From an uncultured Actinomycetes bacterium (lineage in GTDB: Bacteria; Actinomycetota; Acidimicrobiia; Acidimicrobiales; RAAP-2): 64,000 nucleotides of DNA. The notes under the pieces are model-generated. The model had not been told where the DNA came from. It made no database searches and saw nothing but the letters and a program-made list of their open reading frames with translations. Position 1 is the first letter of the stretch; the number at the start of each line of letters is the position of its first letter. The position numbers and the translations under genes were made by a program. Below are positions 52,531 through 60,822 of this stretch, one piece after another. The DNA lies in the NCBI GenBank assembly GCA_903871335.1, contig CAIQGE010000033.1:62001-126000 (forward strand), read 5' to 3'.

Positions 52531-53991
52531 GTGTCAACGACTTCCGCGCAGCTCTACCGCGCCATCGTGCCGGGTATCCGCCGGCGTCGCGGGCTGAACT
52601 CGCGCCGGTATACGGTCGCCATGGTCGTGAGCGACTACGTCGTCTCGTGGCTCAGTTTCGCGATCTCGTTGGTCACGCTGTCCATCTGGTCGCGGAACCC
52701 GCAAAATCAACTCCACCTCTTCTGGGACAACGCCCAGCACGGTTTCTGGTTCCCGATAGGCATCGTCCTCGGCTTCGCCATCACCGGCGGATACCGGCTG
52801 GCGCGCCGATCACCCACCCAGAGCACCTTTTCGGACATGAAGGATTACGCCATGAGCAGTGCTCTCGGCGCCTTCATTGCCCTGGCCATGTCCTACTGGT
52901 CACACCACTTTGGCAAATGGGCGATTCAGGTGTCGACCCAGGCCATCGCCGCCACCGTCGTCGTCATGTTCGCGCTCGCCATCAGTCGAGCGACCCTGCG
53001 CCACGAGGTGCTTCGTCGTCGACCTCAACGGGTCGCCGTGGTCGATGACGGGACTACGTATCAGAGGATCGCCACCCACCTCCACTTGCAACATGGCGTC
53101 GTCCTCGTCGGGATGATCGACGCGGGCGAAACACCCACCGACCAGTCGTTGGGCAGCATGCTCGACGTCGACGTGTTGATCGAACGCCATCAACTGGACC
53201 GCATTGTCTTCGGGGCCATTGAGATCGCTACTCCCCGACTGGAGCACAGTTACCGGTTGGCCACGGAATTGGTGGACACCGCCCTCGTCCCGCGCATGTT
53301 CGAGGTCATCTCGTGGCGCAGTCGCCTCACCGATCTTTCGGGCCTGCCGCTGCTCGAACTGGCCCCCCGGAATTTCAGCAGTTACGACCGATGGATGAAG
53401 CGCGCCTTCGACATTGCGGTCTCTCTCATCGCCTTGATCATCACGCTGCCGATCACGTTGACGGTCGCCGTCCTCGTCAAGATCACCTCGCGCGGACCGG
53501 TGTTCTTTCGCCAAGAGCGCCTGGGTCGCGACCGCCGCTCCTTTACAATCATCAAATTCCGCACCATGCGCGACGAACCCGACGTCGAAGTTTCGGGTGA
53601 TGCCCACGAGGCTCCCACAATGCCCCTCTACGTGTCGCGCGGCAAGATTCACCACAATCGTCGGCTCACGCCAATCGGTGGATTCCTGCGTCGTGCGGGC
53701 ATCGATGAAATTCCTCAGTTCTGGAACGTCCTCGTTGGCCACATGAGTGTGGTCGGCCCTCGACCCTTTGTCACCCACGAATCCGAAGTGCACAGCGAGT
53801 GGTCGGCGCGACGCTTCGAGGTCGCCCCCGGTATCACCGGACTGTGGCAAGTATCGGGAAGAAACAATCTCACCGAATCGGAACTTCACCAACTCGACTA
53901 CCTCTACGTCTCCGCCTGGTCGATGTGGTGGGACATCAAGATTTGTTTCGACACGCCGAGAGCCATGCTCCGCGGCCTCGGCGCCTACTAG
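52531..53991 (+). CDS. polyprenyl glycosylphosphotransferase (WbaP/ExoY-type initiating enzyme)
   Basis: Puts the first sugar phosphate onto undecaprenyl phosphate, starting a surface polysaccharide; 486 residues. The N-terminal part has about four membrane segments (about 30-155) and a Rossmann-like middle (RVAVVDDGTTYQRIATHL). The C-terminal catalytic domain has KRAFDIAVSLIALIITLP, FFRQERLGRDRRSFTIIKF, the Asp-Glu pair in RRAGIDEIPQFWNVL, MSVVGPRPF and APGITGLWQVSGRN. GTG 52531 has GGAAAG six bases upstream; a GTG overlapping the fabI stop at 52480 is the alternative. Confidence 0.92.
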   Translation: MSTTSAQLYRAIVPGIRRRRGLNSRRYTVAMVVSDYVVSWLSFAISLVTLSIWSRNPQNQLHLFWDNAQHGFWFPIGIVLGFAITGGYRLARRSPTQSTFSDMKDYAMSSALGAFIALAMSYWSHHFGKWAIQVSTQAIAATVVVMFALAISRATLRHEVLRRRPQRVAVVDDGTTYQRIATHLHLQHGVVLVGMIDAGETPTDQSLGSMLDVDVLIERHQLDRIVFGAIEIATPRLEHSYRLATELVDTALVPRMFEVISWRSRLTDLSGLPLLELAPRNFSSYDRWMKRAFDIAVSLIALIITLPITLTVAVLVKITSRGPVFFRQERLGRDRRSFTIIKFRTMRDEPDVEVSGDAHEAPTMPLYVSRGKIHHNRRLTPIGGFLRRAGIDEIPQFWNVLVGHMSVVGPRPFVTHESEVHSEWSARRFEVAPGITGLWQVSGRNNLTESELHQLDYLYVSAWSMWWDIKICFDTPRAMLRGLGAY

Positions 53992-55070
53992 TGGGCCGTC
54001 CTCCCCTCGCTCTCGCCCACGACTACCTGACCCAACGTGGCGGCGCCGAGCGCGTCGTGGCGACCTGGTGTCGATCATTTCCTGACGCACCTCTCTACAC
54101 CGCCTTGTACGATCCCGCCCGAACCTTCGACGCGTTTCGCACGCACGAAGTTCATACGTCCTGGCTCAATCGCGTGGGGTTTCTTCGCCATGACCACCGA
54201 CGAGCGCTTCCCCTGTTGGCACCCACGACGAGCCTCCAGCGCATCGACGCAGACGTCGTTCTCGCCTCATCAAGTGGCTGGGCGCACGCGGTTCGTACGG
54301 AGGGCCGTCTCATCGTCTACTGCCACGCTCCCGCACGATGGCTCTACCAGAAGGATCGCTACCTCGCCGCGGGGGCGCTCGGTGGCGCGGCTACCGCGGC
54401 CGCGCACCTCCTGGGCTCGCCGCTTCGCGCGTGGGATCAACGAGCCGCGCAGCGGGCCGACCAGTATCTGGCGAACTCAACTTTCACCCAAGGGCTGATT
54501 CGGTCCGTCTACGGACTTGACGCCCCCGTGATTGCGCCCCCGGTCGCACTACCGAGCACCTTGCCGGCCGACAGCGATCGCAGCGACGTCTTGATCGTGG
54601 CTCGCCTCCTGCCCTACAAGAACGTGGACCTCGCCATGGAGGTAGCGCGGGAACTCAGTGATCTGCGCTTTCGCGTCGTCGGGGACGGACCTTTACGTGA
54701 ATCACTCGAGCGTTCTGCTCCGTCCAATGTCTCCTTCGCGGGCGCGGTGGACGAGCTCGACCTGTGGCGCGAGTACACGGGCACCCGGGTACATCTCGCT
54801 CTCAGTCACGAAGACTTCGGTATTACCCCCCTCGAAGCCGCCGCGGCCGGTCGTCCCACGATTGCCCGCCGTAGTGGCGGCTACCTCGACACCATTACCG
54901 AGTCGACGGGGATTCTCCTCGACGAAGCGCTCATCAACGCCCGAAGTGTCGCGCAGGCGGTGCGAGGCGCCTTAGGGCGCGACTGGGGAAGAATTGACCT
55001 GCAGACTCACGCCGCAAACTTCTCTCCCGCTCGGCACATCGAACGCATTCAGTCATTTCTTGGCGCGTGA
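53991..55070 (+). CDS. GT4 glycosyltransferase, WbaZ-like
   Basis: Likely mannosyl- or related transferase building the lipid-linked repeat; 359 residues. It has ALAHDYLTQRGGAERVV at the N-terminus, VYCHAPARWLYQ, ANSTFTQGLI, VARLLPYKNVDLAMEVA, and E-x7-E in SHEDFGITPLEAAAAGRP. GTG 53991 shares one base with the preceding TAG. It overlaps the next, opposite gene by 18 bases at its end. Donor sugar unknown. Confidence 0.88.
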   Translation: MGRPPLALAHDYLTQRGGAERVVATWCRSFPDAPLYTALYDPARTFDAFRTHEVHTSWLNRVGFLRHDHRRALPLLAPTTSLQRIDADVVLASSSGWAHAVRTEGRLIVYCHAPARWLYQKDRYLAAGALGGAATAAAHLLGSPLRAWDQRAAQRADQYLANSTFTQGLIRSVYGLDAPVIAPPVALPSTLPADSDRSDVLIVARLLPYKNVDLAMEVARELSDLRFRVVGDGPLRESLERSAPSNVSFAGAVDELDLWREYTGTRVHLALSHEDFGITPLEAAAAGRPTIARRSGGYLDTITESTGILLDEALINARSVAQAVRGALGRDWGRIDLQTHAANFSPARHIERIQSFLGA

Positions 55071-56141
55071 GATTGCCGCGTTCATGAGTTCTTGAAGAGA
55101 CGCCGCGATGACTTCGTTGGTGAAATGTGCGCGCACACCACTTGCTCCCCGATCACCTACGGCACGCCCCCGCTCCTCGTCGAAAGCCAGCTCCCTCGTC
55201 GCGACGCGTAACGCTGCCTCGTCACCCTCGGGTACCAGCACCGCGCTGGTCAACGACGAGACCCACGGAATTTCTCCGCTGTCGTACGCCACGACCGGCA
55301 CGCCCGCCTCCTGCGCTTCGATGATCACTCGGCCGAACTGTTCACTCCACGTGGGCGTCGTGCGACTGGGGACCACCACCACCGACACGCTCGCGTAAAA
55401 CGCCGCCATCTCTTCCGGCTTCAAGGTTCCCAGCAGTTCCACTCGATCCCCGAGTTCGACGAATCTCTCCCCCAGTGGTCCGTCTCCAGCAACGCGCAAG
55501 GACAGCGACTCCTCGCTCTGTAGCAGGCGGATCACGTCGTTGACGCCCTTGGCTTCGACGAGACGTCCGACGAATCCGACCACACCGACCGGCCAGATCC
55601 TCGTCGCCGCCGCGGTCCCTTCGACGCCGTGAGGTACCACGGCGTCAACACCGGCGAAGCCCCATTGTTGCGCCTGGCGAAGAGCCTGGGGTGAACGCGC
55701 GAGGACAAAGGACGCGTTCGCCAGGACGCAACGGCACCACCACCGCACGACCGCGGGAAACTTCCGAGGGAGGTTTTCGGCGACCTGGACGGCGTACGGG
55801 ATTCCCGCACGACGTGCGGCCCGCGACCACCACAGCGATTGGAGTGAGAAGGGCTCTTCTTCGAGAATCAAGAAGTCCGCGCCCCGGGACCGCAGAGCGC
55901 GTCGAGGTCGCACGAGCGACACATGGCGCTGCGGTCGCCCGCGACCGAGCGTGCGCACCGCCCACAGATCACCCACGAATCCCGGCCAACGCTGCGAGGC
56001 GTAGGGCGCACGGCGAAGTTCGTCCCGCCAGGTCACAGGCACGACCAGCGTCACGTCGCAACTCGTAGCGAGGTGCGCGTAGACCGCCTGATTCGCAGCC
56101 ACCACGCAGGCGTGCGAAACGACCATCACGCGATTTTTCAC
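55053..56141 (-). CDS. GT4 glycosyltransferase
   Basis: Protein of about 362 residues. The GT-B fold is visible: VMVVSHACVVAANQAVY at the N-terminus, VPHGVEGTAAAT, GFVGRLVEAKGVNDVIRLL, RVAGDGPLGERFVEL, and an E-x7-E-type site in SEQFGRVIIEAQEAGVPVV. GTG 56141 is preceded by CACGAT and six bases (leaderless-like). It is encoded opposite to its neighbours inside the cluster. Substrate unknown. Confidence 0.85.
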   Translation of the reverse strand: MKNRVMVVSHACVVAANQAVYAHLATSCDVTLVVPVTWRDELRRAPYASQRWPGFVGDLWAVRTLGRGRPQRHVSLVRPRRALRSRGADFLILEEEPFSLQSLWWSRAARRAGIPYAVQVAENLPRKFPAVVRWWCRCVLANASFVLARSPQALRQAQQWGFAGVDAVVPHGVEGTAAATRIWPVGVVGFVGRLVEAKGVNDVIRLLQSEESLSLRVAGDGPLGERFVELGDRVELLGTLKPEEMAAFYASVSVVVVPSRTTPTWSEQFGRVIIEAQEAGVPVVAYDSGEIPWVSSLTSAVLVPEGDEAALRVATRELAFDEERGRAVGDRGASGVRAHFTNEVIAASLQELMNAAISRAKK

Positions 56142-56195
56142 CCCTGCATCGTGACAGAAACCAACGTCGTACCGGTGACCTGTCACAATCTTCAG

Positions 56196-57821
56196 GTGAC
56201 CGATGCGCCTTCGCCGAGCACACCGCCCGCGCGCGGGAAGGAATTCCGCGGTAAACGAGCGGCTTCCAACAGTCTGATCGTGGCCGCCGGTCTCGTCACG
56301 GTCCTGCTGATCTCGCTGGTCACCACACCCATCGCGATCAACCACATCGGAACGGCCGAATTCGCCGTATGGACGTTGGCGACGACCACCATTGGAATTC
56401 TGACGGCTCTCGATCCGGGCTTCTCGAACATGGTGACCCGCTATGGCGCGCAGGCCAAAGTGAGGGGCGAGACTCACGTCGCCGCCCGCATCTGCGCCGC
56501 TGGTTCACTGGCGTGGCTCGGTTTCGGGCTCGTCTTCGCGGTGCCGGTGTACTTCTTCGTACCGTTCTTGGTCGACAACATGGGACTCAATCCCGGGGTG
56601 AGATCCATCGCCTCCGTGTTCTTCTACTGGTCCTTCGGACTCGTGATCTTCTCGAGCTTGCTCAGCACGTTGTCGAGTCGACTCTCGGCCGTGGGCGACC
56701 AATGGATCGTCACCACCATCGACGTCGCAACACGCATTGTCTACGCGGTGACGCTCATCGAGCTTTTATCGCACGGGTGGCGCCTCAGCGCCATTGCGCT
56801 CGCGACCACGGTGCAATTCGTGCTCGCCTACGTCACGACCTTCGTCCTCATCGCCCTGCGACAAGGTCGACCCTACGCCAGTCCCCGCGGTCTCGATCGA
56901 TCCGAATTACGCGAAGTCGCCCGATTCGGTGGTTGGTTGCAGGTCAACTCGATCCTCGACACTCTGACCAACGAGACCGATCCTCTCGTGCTCAGCTTCG
57001 CGCTCGGAAAAGACGCCGTCGCGATTTGGGGTTTCTCGAATCGCCTCGCGCGACAGATCACGACCTTCGCGTACGTCCCCCAGCAAAACATCCTCCCCGT
57101 GATGTCGGCATCTTTCGCGGCATTCGAGGGTGTGGAACGCATGCGCAAGCTGTACCGACGCGCCCAACAAATCATCGTCCTGTTGGGCGCTTTCCTGACC
57201 GGCACGATCATTGCCTTCGGACCACTGATGTTCAAGGCCTGGCTCGGTCAACCGCACCGCGAGGCTGACGTCGCCACCATTCTCGTGGCCCTCACCTTGA
57301 TGGCCGGTCTCCCTCGTCCCGCCACAGCGAACGCCATTCTCGCTCTCGGCCGCGCGGGCTACGGAGTGCCCGCGACGATCTTGGCGTTCAGCGTCAATGT
57401 CGTCTTCACGCTGATCTTGGTGTGGCCCTTTGGCCTGAACGGTGTCCTCATCGGCACGTTGCTCGCCAAGATCGCCGCCACGAGTTACCTCTTGCAACGA
57501 TTCTGCACTCTCGTTGGCAGCACCTACCGAGAGATCATCCTTCCGTGGCTCATTCCTCTGGTGGGCGTCACCGCCGTCGCGGCGGGGTTGGGGCGACTTG
57601 CCATGTCCCAGTGGCCGCAGGCCCTGCACAGCCGAACGGGAGCCCTCGAGGCCCTCATGGTCTTGGGTGCGGGGTACACCTTGGTCTACTTCATCGGGCT
57701 CAAACTCACGAGGTACTTCACCCACCACGATTTGCTCTGGATCCGTAGTACGGCGCCCGGACCACTCGGCAAGGTCATCTCGCCGCGCATGGTGGCCATG
57801 TTGGGACACGGGCCTGCATGA
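56196..57821 (+). CDS. Wzx-like polysaccharide flippase
   Basis: MATE/MVF-type membrane protein predicted to flip lipid-linked oligosaccharides; about 541 residues with 12-14 hydrophobic segments. It has SLIVAAGLVTVLLISLVTTP near the start, FAVWTLATTTIGILTALDPG, and a middle segment LALGKDAVAIWGFSNRLA-like region before the second half. GTG 56196 follows CACAAT and six bases; GTG 56151 is possible. It overlaps the next gene in ATGA. No Wzy polymerase is seen in the window. Confidence 0.85.
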   Translation: MTDAPSPSTPPARGKEFRGKRAASNSLIVAAGLVTVLLISLVTTPIAINHIGTAEFAVWTLATTTIGILTALDPGFSNMVTRYGAQAKVRGETHVAARICAAGSLAWLGFGLVFAVPVYFFVPFLVDNMGLNPGVRSIASVFFYWSFGLVIFSSLLSTLSSRLSAVGDQWIVTTIDVATRIVYAVTLIELLSHGWRLSAIALATTVQFVLAYVTTFVLIALRQGRPYASPRGLDRSELREVARFGGWLQVNSILDTLTNETDPLVLSFALGKDAVAIWGFSNRLARQITTFAYVPQQNILPVMSASFAAFEGVERMRKLYRRAQQIIVLLGAFLTGTIIAFGPLMFKAWLGQPHREADVATILVALTLMAGLPRPATANAILALGRAGYGVPATILAFSVNVVFTLILVWPFGLNGVLIGTLLAKIAATSYLLQRFCTLVGSTYREIILPWLIPLVGVTAVAAGLGRLAMSQWPQALHSRTGALEALMVLGAGYTLVYFIGLKLTRYFTHHDLLWIRSTAPGPLGKVISPRMVAMLGHGPA

Positions 57822-58738
57822 ACTCGATCACCCTCGTGATTCCCAGTTACCGACGTCCCGCGTCTCTCGCGCGCGCCATCGCCGCCGCCCAGAACCAAAG
57901 CGCACCCTTCGACGACGTCGTGGTGGTCGTTCGCGACGATGACACCGACACCTACGAGGTCGCGAACGCCGCGGGCGTGCGTGTCGTGACGGTGTCGACA
58001 CCGGGAGTGTTGGACGCGATGTGGGCGGGTGCTCGCGCCACGAGTAGCGACATTGTGGGGTTCTGTGACGACGACGCCACGGTCGATCACAACTGGGCTC
58101 GTGACGTGCGTCGACTCTTCGACCTCCCCGGCAATGAACGTGTCGGTGGCGTCGGCGGACGTGACCACCTCTATGACGGCGACGTTCCTCGCACGACAAC
58201 GTTGACCACCGACGTGGGACGCGTCACGGCGTGGGGCCGTCTCGTGGGCAATCACCATCGTGGAGAAGGTCCCGTTCGTGACGTCGACGTTCTGAAGGGT
58301 GCAAACTGCGCCTACCGTCGTCAGGCCCTGGTGCTGCCCATTGGCTTACGTGGCCAAGGAGCCCAGGCGCACTTCGAAGTGGCGGTAGGCACCGAACTTC
58401 GGCGTCGGGGCTGGCGACTTCTCTACGAGCCCTCACTTCGCGTCGAACATCGGCCCGATGATCGCGTGGGCGCCGATCAGCGCGCCGCACCGACGACTCA
58501 GGCCATTGCGGACAGTGCCTTTAATCTCGAGCGATCACTGCCGCCTCGGCGTCAGAGTCGGCGGTGGCTCTACGTCCACGTCGTCGGAGATGGTGCCTGT
58601 CCCGGCATCGGGCGGTGCCTGGCTGCGTTACTGCGTCGAGAACGAGACGTGGTGGCGCGACGAGCGCCGTCATGGCGAGGCACCACCGAAGCGTGGCGAC
58701 TGCGGGCGACGCCACTTAGCTTTCACGAACTCCCGTGA
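57818..58738 (+). CDS. GT2 glycosyltransferase
   Basis: Inverting GT-A transferase; 306 residues. It has ITLVIPSYRRPASLARAI, VVVVRDDDTDTYEVA, the metal site IVGFCDDDATVDHNW and GANCAYRRQALVLP. The C-terminus (after about 225) is Arg-rich and basic, without a membrane segment. The ATG overlaps the flippase stop (ATGA). Its tail overlaps the opposite gene by 23 bases. Confidence 0.86.
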   Translation: MNSITLVIPSYRRPASLARAIAAAQNQSAPFDDVVVVVRDDDTDTYEVANAAGVRVVTVSTPGVLDAMWAGARATSSDIVGFCDDDATVDHNWARDVRRLFDLPGNERVGGVGGRDHLYDGDVPRTTTLTTDVGRVTAWGRLVGNHHRGEGPVRDVDVLKGANCAYRRQALVLPIGLRGQGAQAHFEVAVGTELRRRGWRLLYEPSLRVEHRPDDRVGADQRAAPTTQAIADSAFNLERSLPPRRQSRRWLYVHVVGDGACPGIGRCLAALLRRERDVVARRAPSWRGTTEAWRLRATPLSFHELP

Positions 58739-60818
58739 GGACTGCGGCGAAGGCCGCCTCGAGCTGGTCGGCGACGACGGACGGGCGAAACAGGCGTTCC
58801 GCCTCTTTCCGACACCGATACGCGAGCAACATTCGCTCGTCCTCGCGCAAGGAGCAGAGCGTGAGGACCGCCTCACGGAGGCCACCGATGTCGCCCGGTT
58901 CCACTCGCACACAGACGTCAGCTGCGACATCTTCCGCCGCACCGACGGCCGGGGTCACGATGACGGGAACTCCGAGAGCCAGAGATTCCGCGACGGTTAA
59001 GCCAAAGGGCTCGTAACGAGACAACTGCAAAAGGGCGAGTGATCCACCGACCTCGGCGAACACTTCGTGGCGCGAGCGCGCACCTTCGCGCACGAGGGTG
59101 CGGCTGTCGGCCCGGTCGAGCGCTCGTTGGTAGTCGCTCCACAGGGACGGAGAACCAATGACCCGCAGTCGTACGCGTGGATCGAGTGCACCCAGTTCGT
59201 GACTGAGCGCCACCACGTCCTCCAGTCCTTTCCTGACGGCGAGGCGACCCACCACCATGAGGTCGAACGAAGCCGGAGTGGCGACCTCCAGTTCGTCGAC
59301 CGCGATGCAGTTCGGAACGACGTGGATCTTCTCGCTCGGCACGGCGTAATCCTCCGAGATGAGAGCACCAAATGCCCGCGAGAGCGCAAAGATGGCGGTC
59401 GCGCGTTGCGCGTCGTGGCGTTGTCGGCGAGCGCGAAGACCAAGCCATGATCCCACCAAGAACAAGCGCAGCGCGCTGTCCGAGCTGAGACCTAACGACG
59501 CCTCGGTCTTCGTCCAATAACGCTCGCCCGCCGCGTGGACGCTCGGATGAATCACGACCGGCATGTTCTTTCGACGTCGCGGCACGCCCACCGACTCAAA
59601 AGTCGAGAATTGATAGACCACGTCATAGGGAGATGCCTCGTGGCGGAGGGCCAGTTGACGAGAGAGCCGCCAACGATTCACACCCGCGAAGATCTGCAGG
59701 GACATCATCTTGGTCAGGCGCGTGCGGGAATACCAACGTCCGAACGCGAATCCGGATCTCCCAATGACGTAACTCAAACCCGGGCGTTCGCCGAGACCCC
59801 GAGGGTCATCGTCTTCGCGCGAGGCGGCCACGAAACACTCCACACTGTGTCCTCGATCGAGAAGTTCGGCGAGCAGCAGTCCCGCCACGCCCGGCGCGCC
59901 GCCGGCCGCCGGGTGGGGCGATGGTCCGACGTACGCAATACGCCAGCGATCGTGCGTCAATCCGGGAACGGGCGTGATGTCGCGATCTCGCAGGTCACGC
60001 CACTTCGTCACGGCGTACCACGCGCTGAGCAATGTTTGGCCACCCGCCAGCGCGAGCCAGCGCGTGCCGTCGCGAAAGTTGCGCCACGGGTGCTCACGCC
60101 GGGCGACGTCGAGCCAGGTGCGAGCCGTGTTCCACACCGGCGTGAAGCGTACCGACCGTCGTGACACCCGTCGGTCTGGGTAACGCGCGAAGAGCAACCA
60201 GTCATCAAGAATGAACGAGGCTCGCCGAATGTACGAGGAAATCGTAAAGGGACGGCCCGGGTGCGTGGCTTTCATAGCGGGTTCGAAGACCACGGGACCG
60301 ACCGTGTCGCACACGCGAAGTCCGAGATCGCGGTCCTCGTGAGCGTGAGACCACAGGAGGTCAAAACCACCAACGGCCCACAACGCTTCGCGACGGTAGG
60401 CCACGTTGCACGTCAGGAAATTGCCGCCGACGTGGTCTTCGACCGAATGTTCGTAGAGCGCCCGTACTGGTGGCGAGGACGTGTCACCCACGACACCGGC
60501 GTGATCGGGGTGATCCAGGAGATGCTGCAACGCGGCGAAGAGCCAGGCGTCATCGACAACGACGTCGTCGTCGGTGAAGGCAATGATGTCGCCCTTCGCC
60601 ACGCGAGCCCCGCGGTTGCGCGCTCGCGCGGGACCGACCCCGTTCGTTCGCAACAAAGTGACGTCAGGAAAATCTCTCGAGCCATACGCCGGTTCTGAAC
60701 CGTCGTCGACCACGATGATTTCGCCATTGACGGCGCTGACCTGAGGAACTATGACGTCCAAGGCCCGTCGCAGAAGATCCGGTCGGTTCTTCGAGGCAAT
60801 GACGACGGAACAACGCAC
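58716..60818 (-). CDS. two-domain glycosyltransferase, GT2-GT4 fusion
   Basis: Protein of 700 residues carrying two different transferase folds. The GT2 domain (about 1-270) shows CSVVIASKNRPDLLRRAL, VVDDGSEPAYGSRD, IIAFTDDDVVVDDAW and NFLTCNVAYRREALWAVGG. The GT4 domain (about 295-700) shows AYVGPSPHPAAGGAPGVAG, FDLMVVGRLAVRKGLEDVV and the site SRYEPFGLTVAESLALGVPV. A fusion suggests two consecutive sugar additions by one protein. GTG 60818 has TAGGTT six bases before it. Sugars unknown. Confidence 0.88.
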   Translation of the reverse strand: MRCSVVIASKNRPDLLRRALDVIVPQVSAVNGEIIVVDDGSEPAYGSRDFPDVTLLRTNGVGPARARNRGARVAKGDIIAFTDDDVVVDDAWLFAALQHLLDHPDHAGVVGDTSSPPVRALYEHSVEDHVGGNFLTCNVAYRREALWAVGGFDLLWSHAHEDRDLGLRVCDTVGPVVFEPAMKATHPGRPFTISSYIRRASFILDDWLLFARYPDRRVSRRSVRFTPVWNTARTWLDVARREHPWRNFRDGTRWLALAGGQTLLSAWYAVTKWRDLRDRDITPVPGLTHDRWRIAYVGPSPHPAAGGAPGVAGLLLAELLDRGHSVECFVAASREDDDPRGLGERPGLSYVIGRSGFAFGRWYSRTRLTKMMSLQIFAGVNRWRLSRQLALRHEASPYDVVYQFSTFESVGVPRRRKNMPVVIHPSVHAAGERYWTKTEASLGLSSDSALRLFLVGSWLGLRARRQRHDAQRATAIFALSRAFGALISEDYAVPSEKIHVVPNCIAVDELEVATPASFDLMVVGRLAVRKGLEDVVALSHELGALDPRVRLRVIGSPSLWSDYQRALDRADSRTLVREGARSRHEVFAEVGGSLALLQLSRYEPFGLTVAESLALGVPVIVTPAVGAAEDVAADVCVRVEPGDIGGLREAVLTLCSLREDERMLLAYRCRKEAERLFRPSVVADQLEAAFAAVLTGVRES

Positions 60819-60822
60819 GCGC

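Noticed and set aside
52900-54090. 396-codon minus-strand frame across the initiating sugar transferase
   Set aside because: It is entirely antisense to a well-supported gene; its sequence is Asp/Arg/His-rich low complexity.
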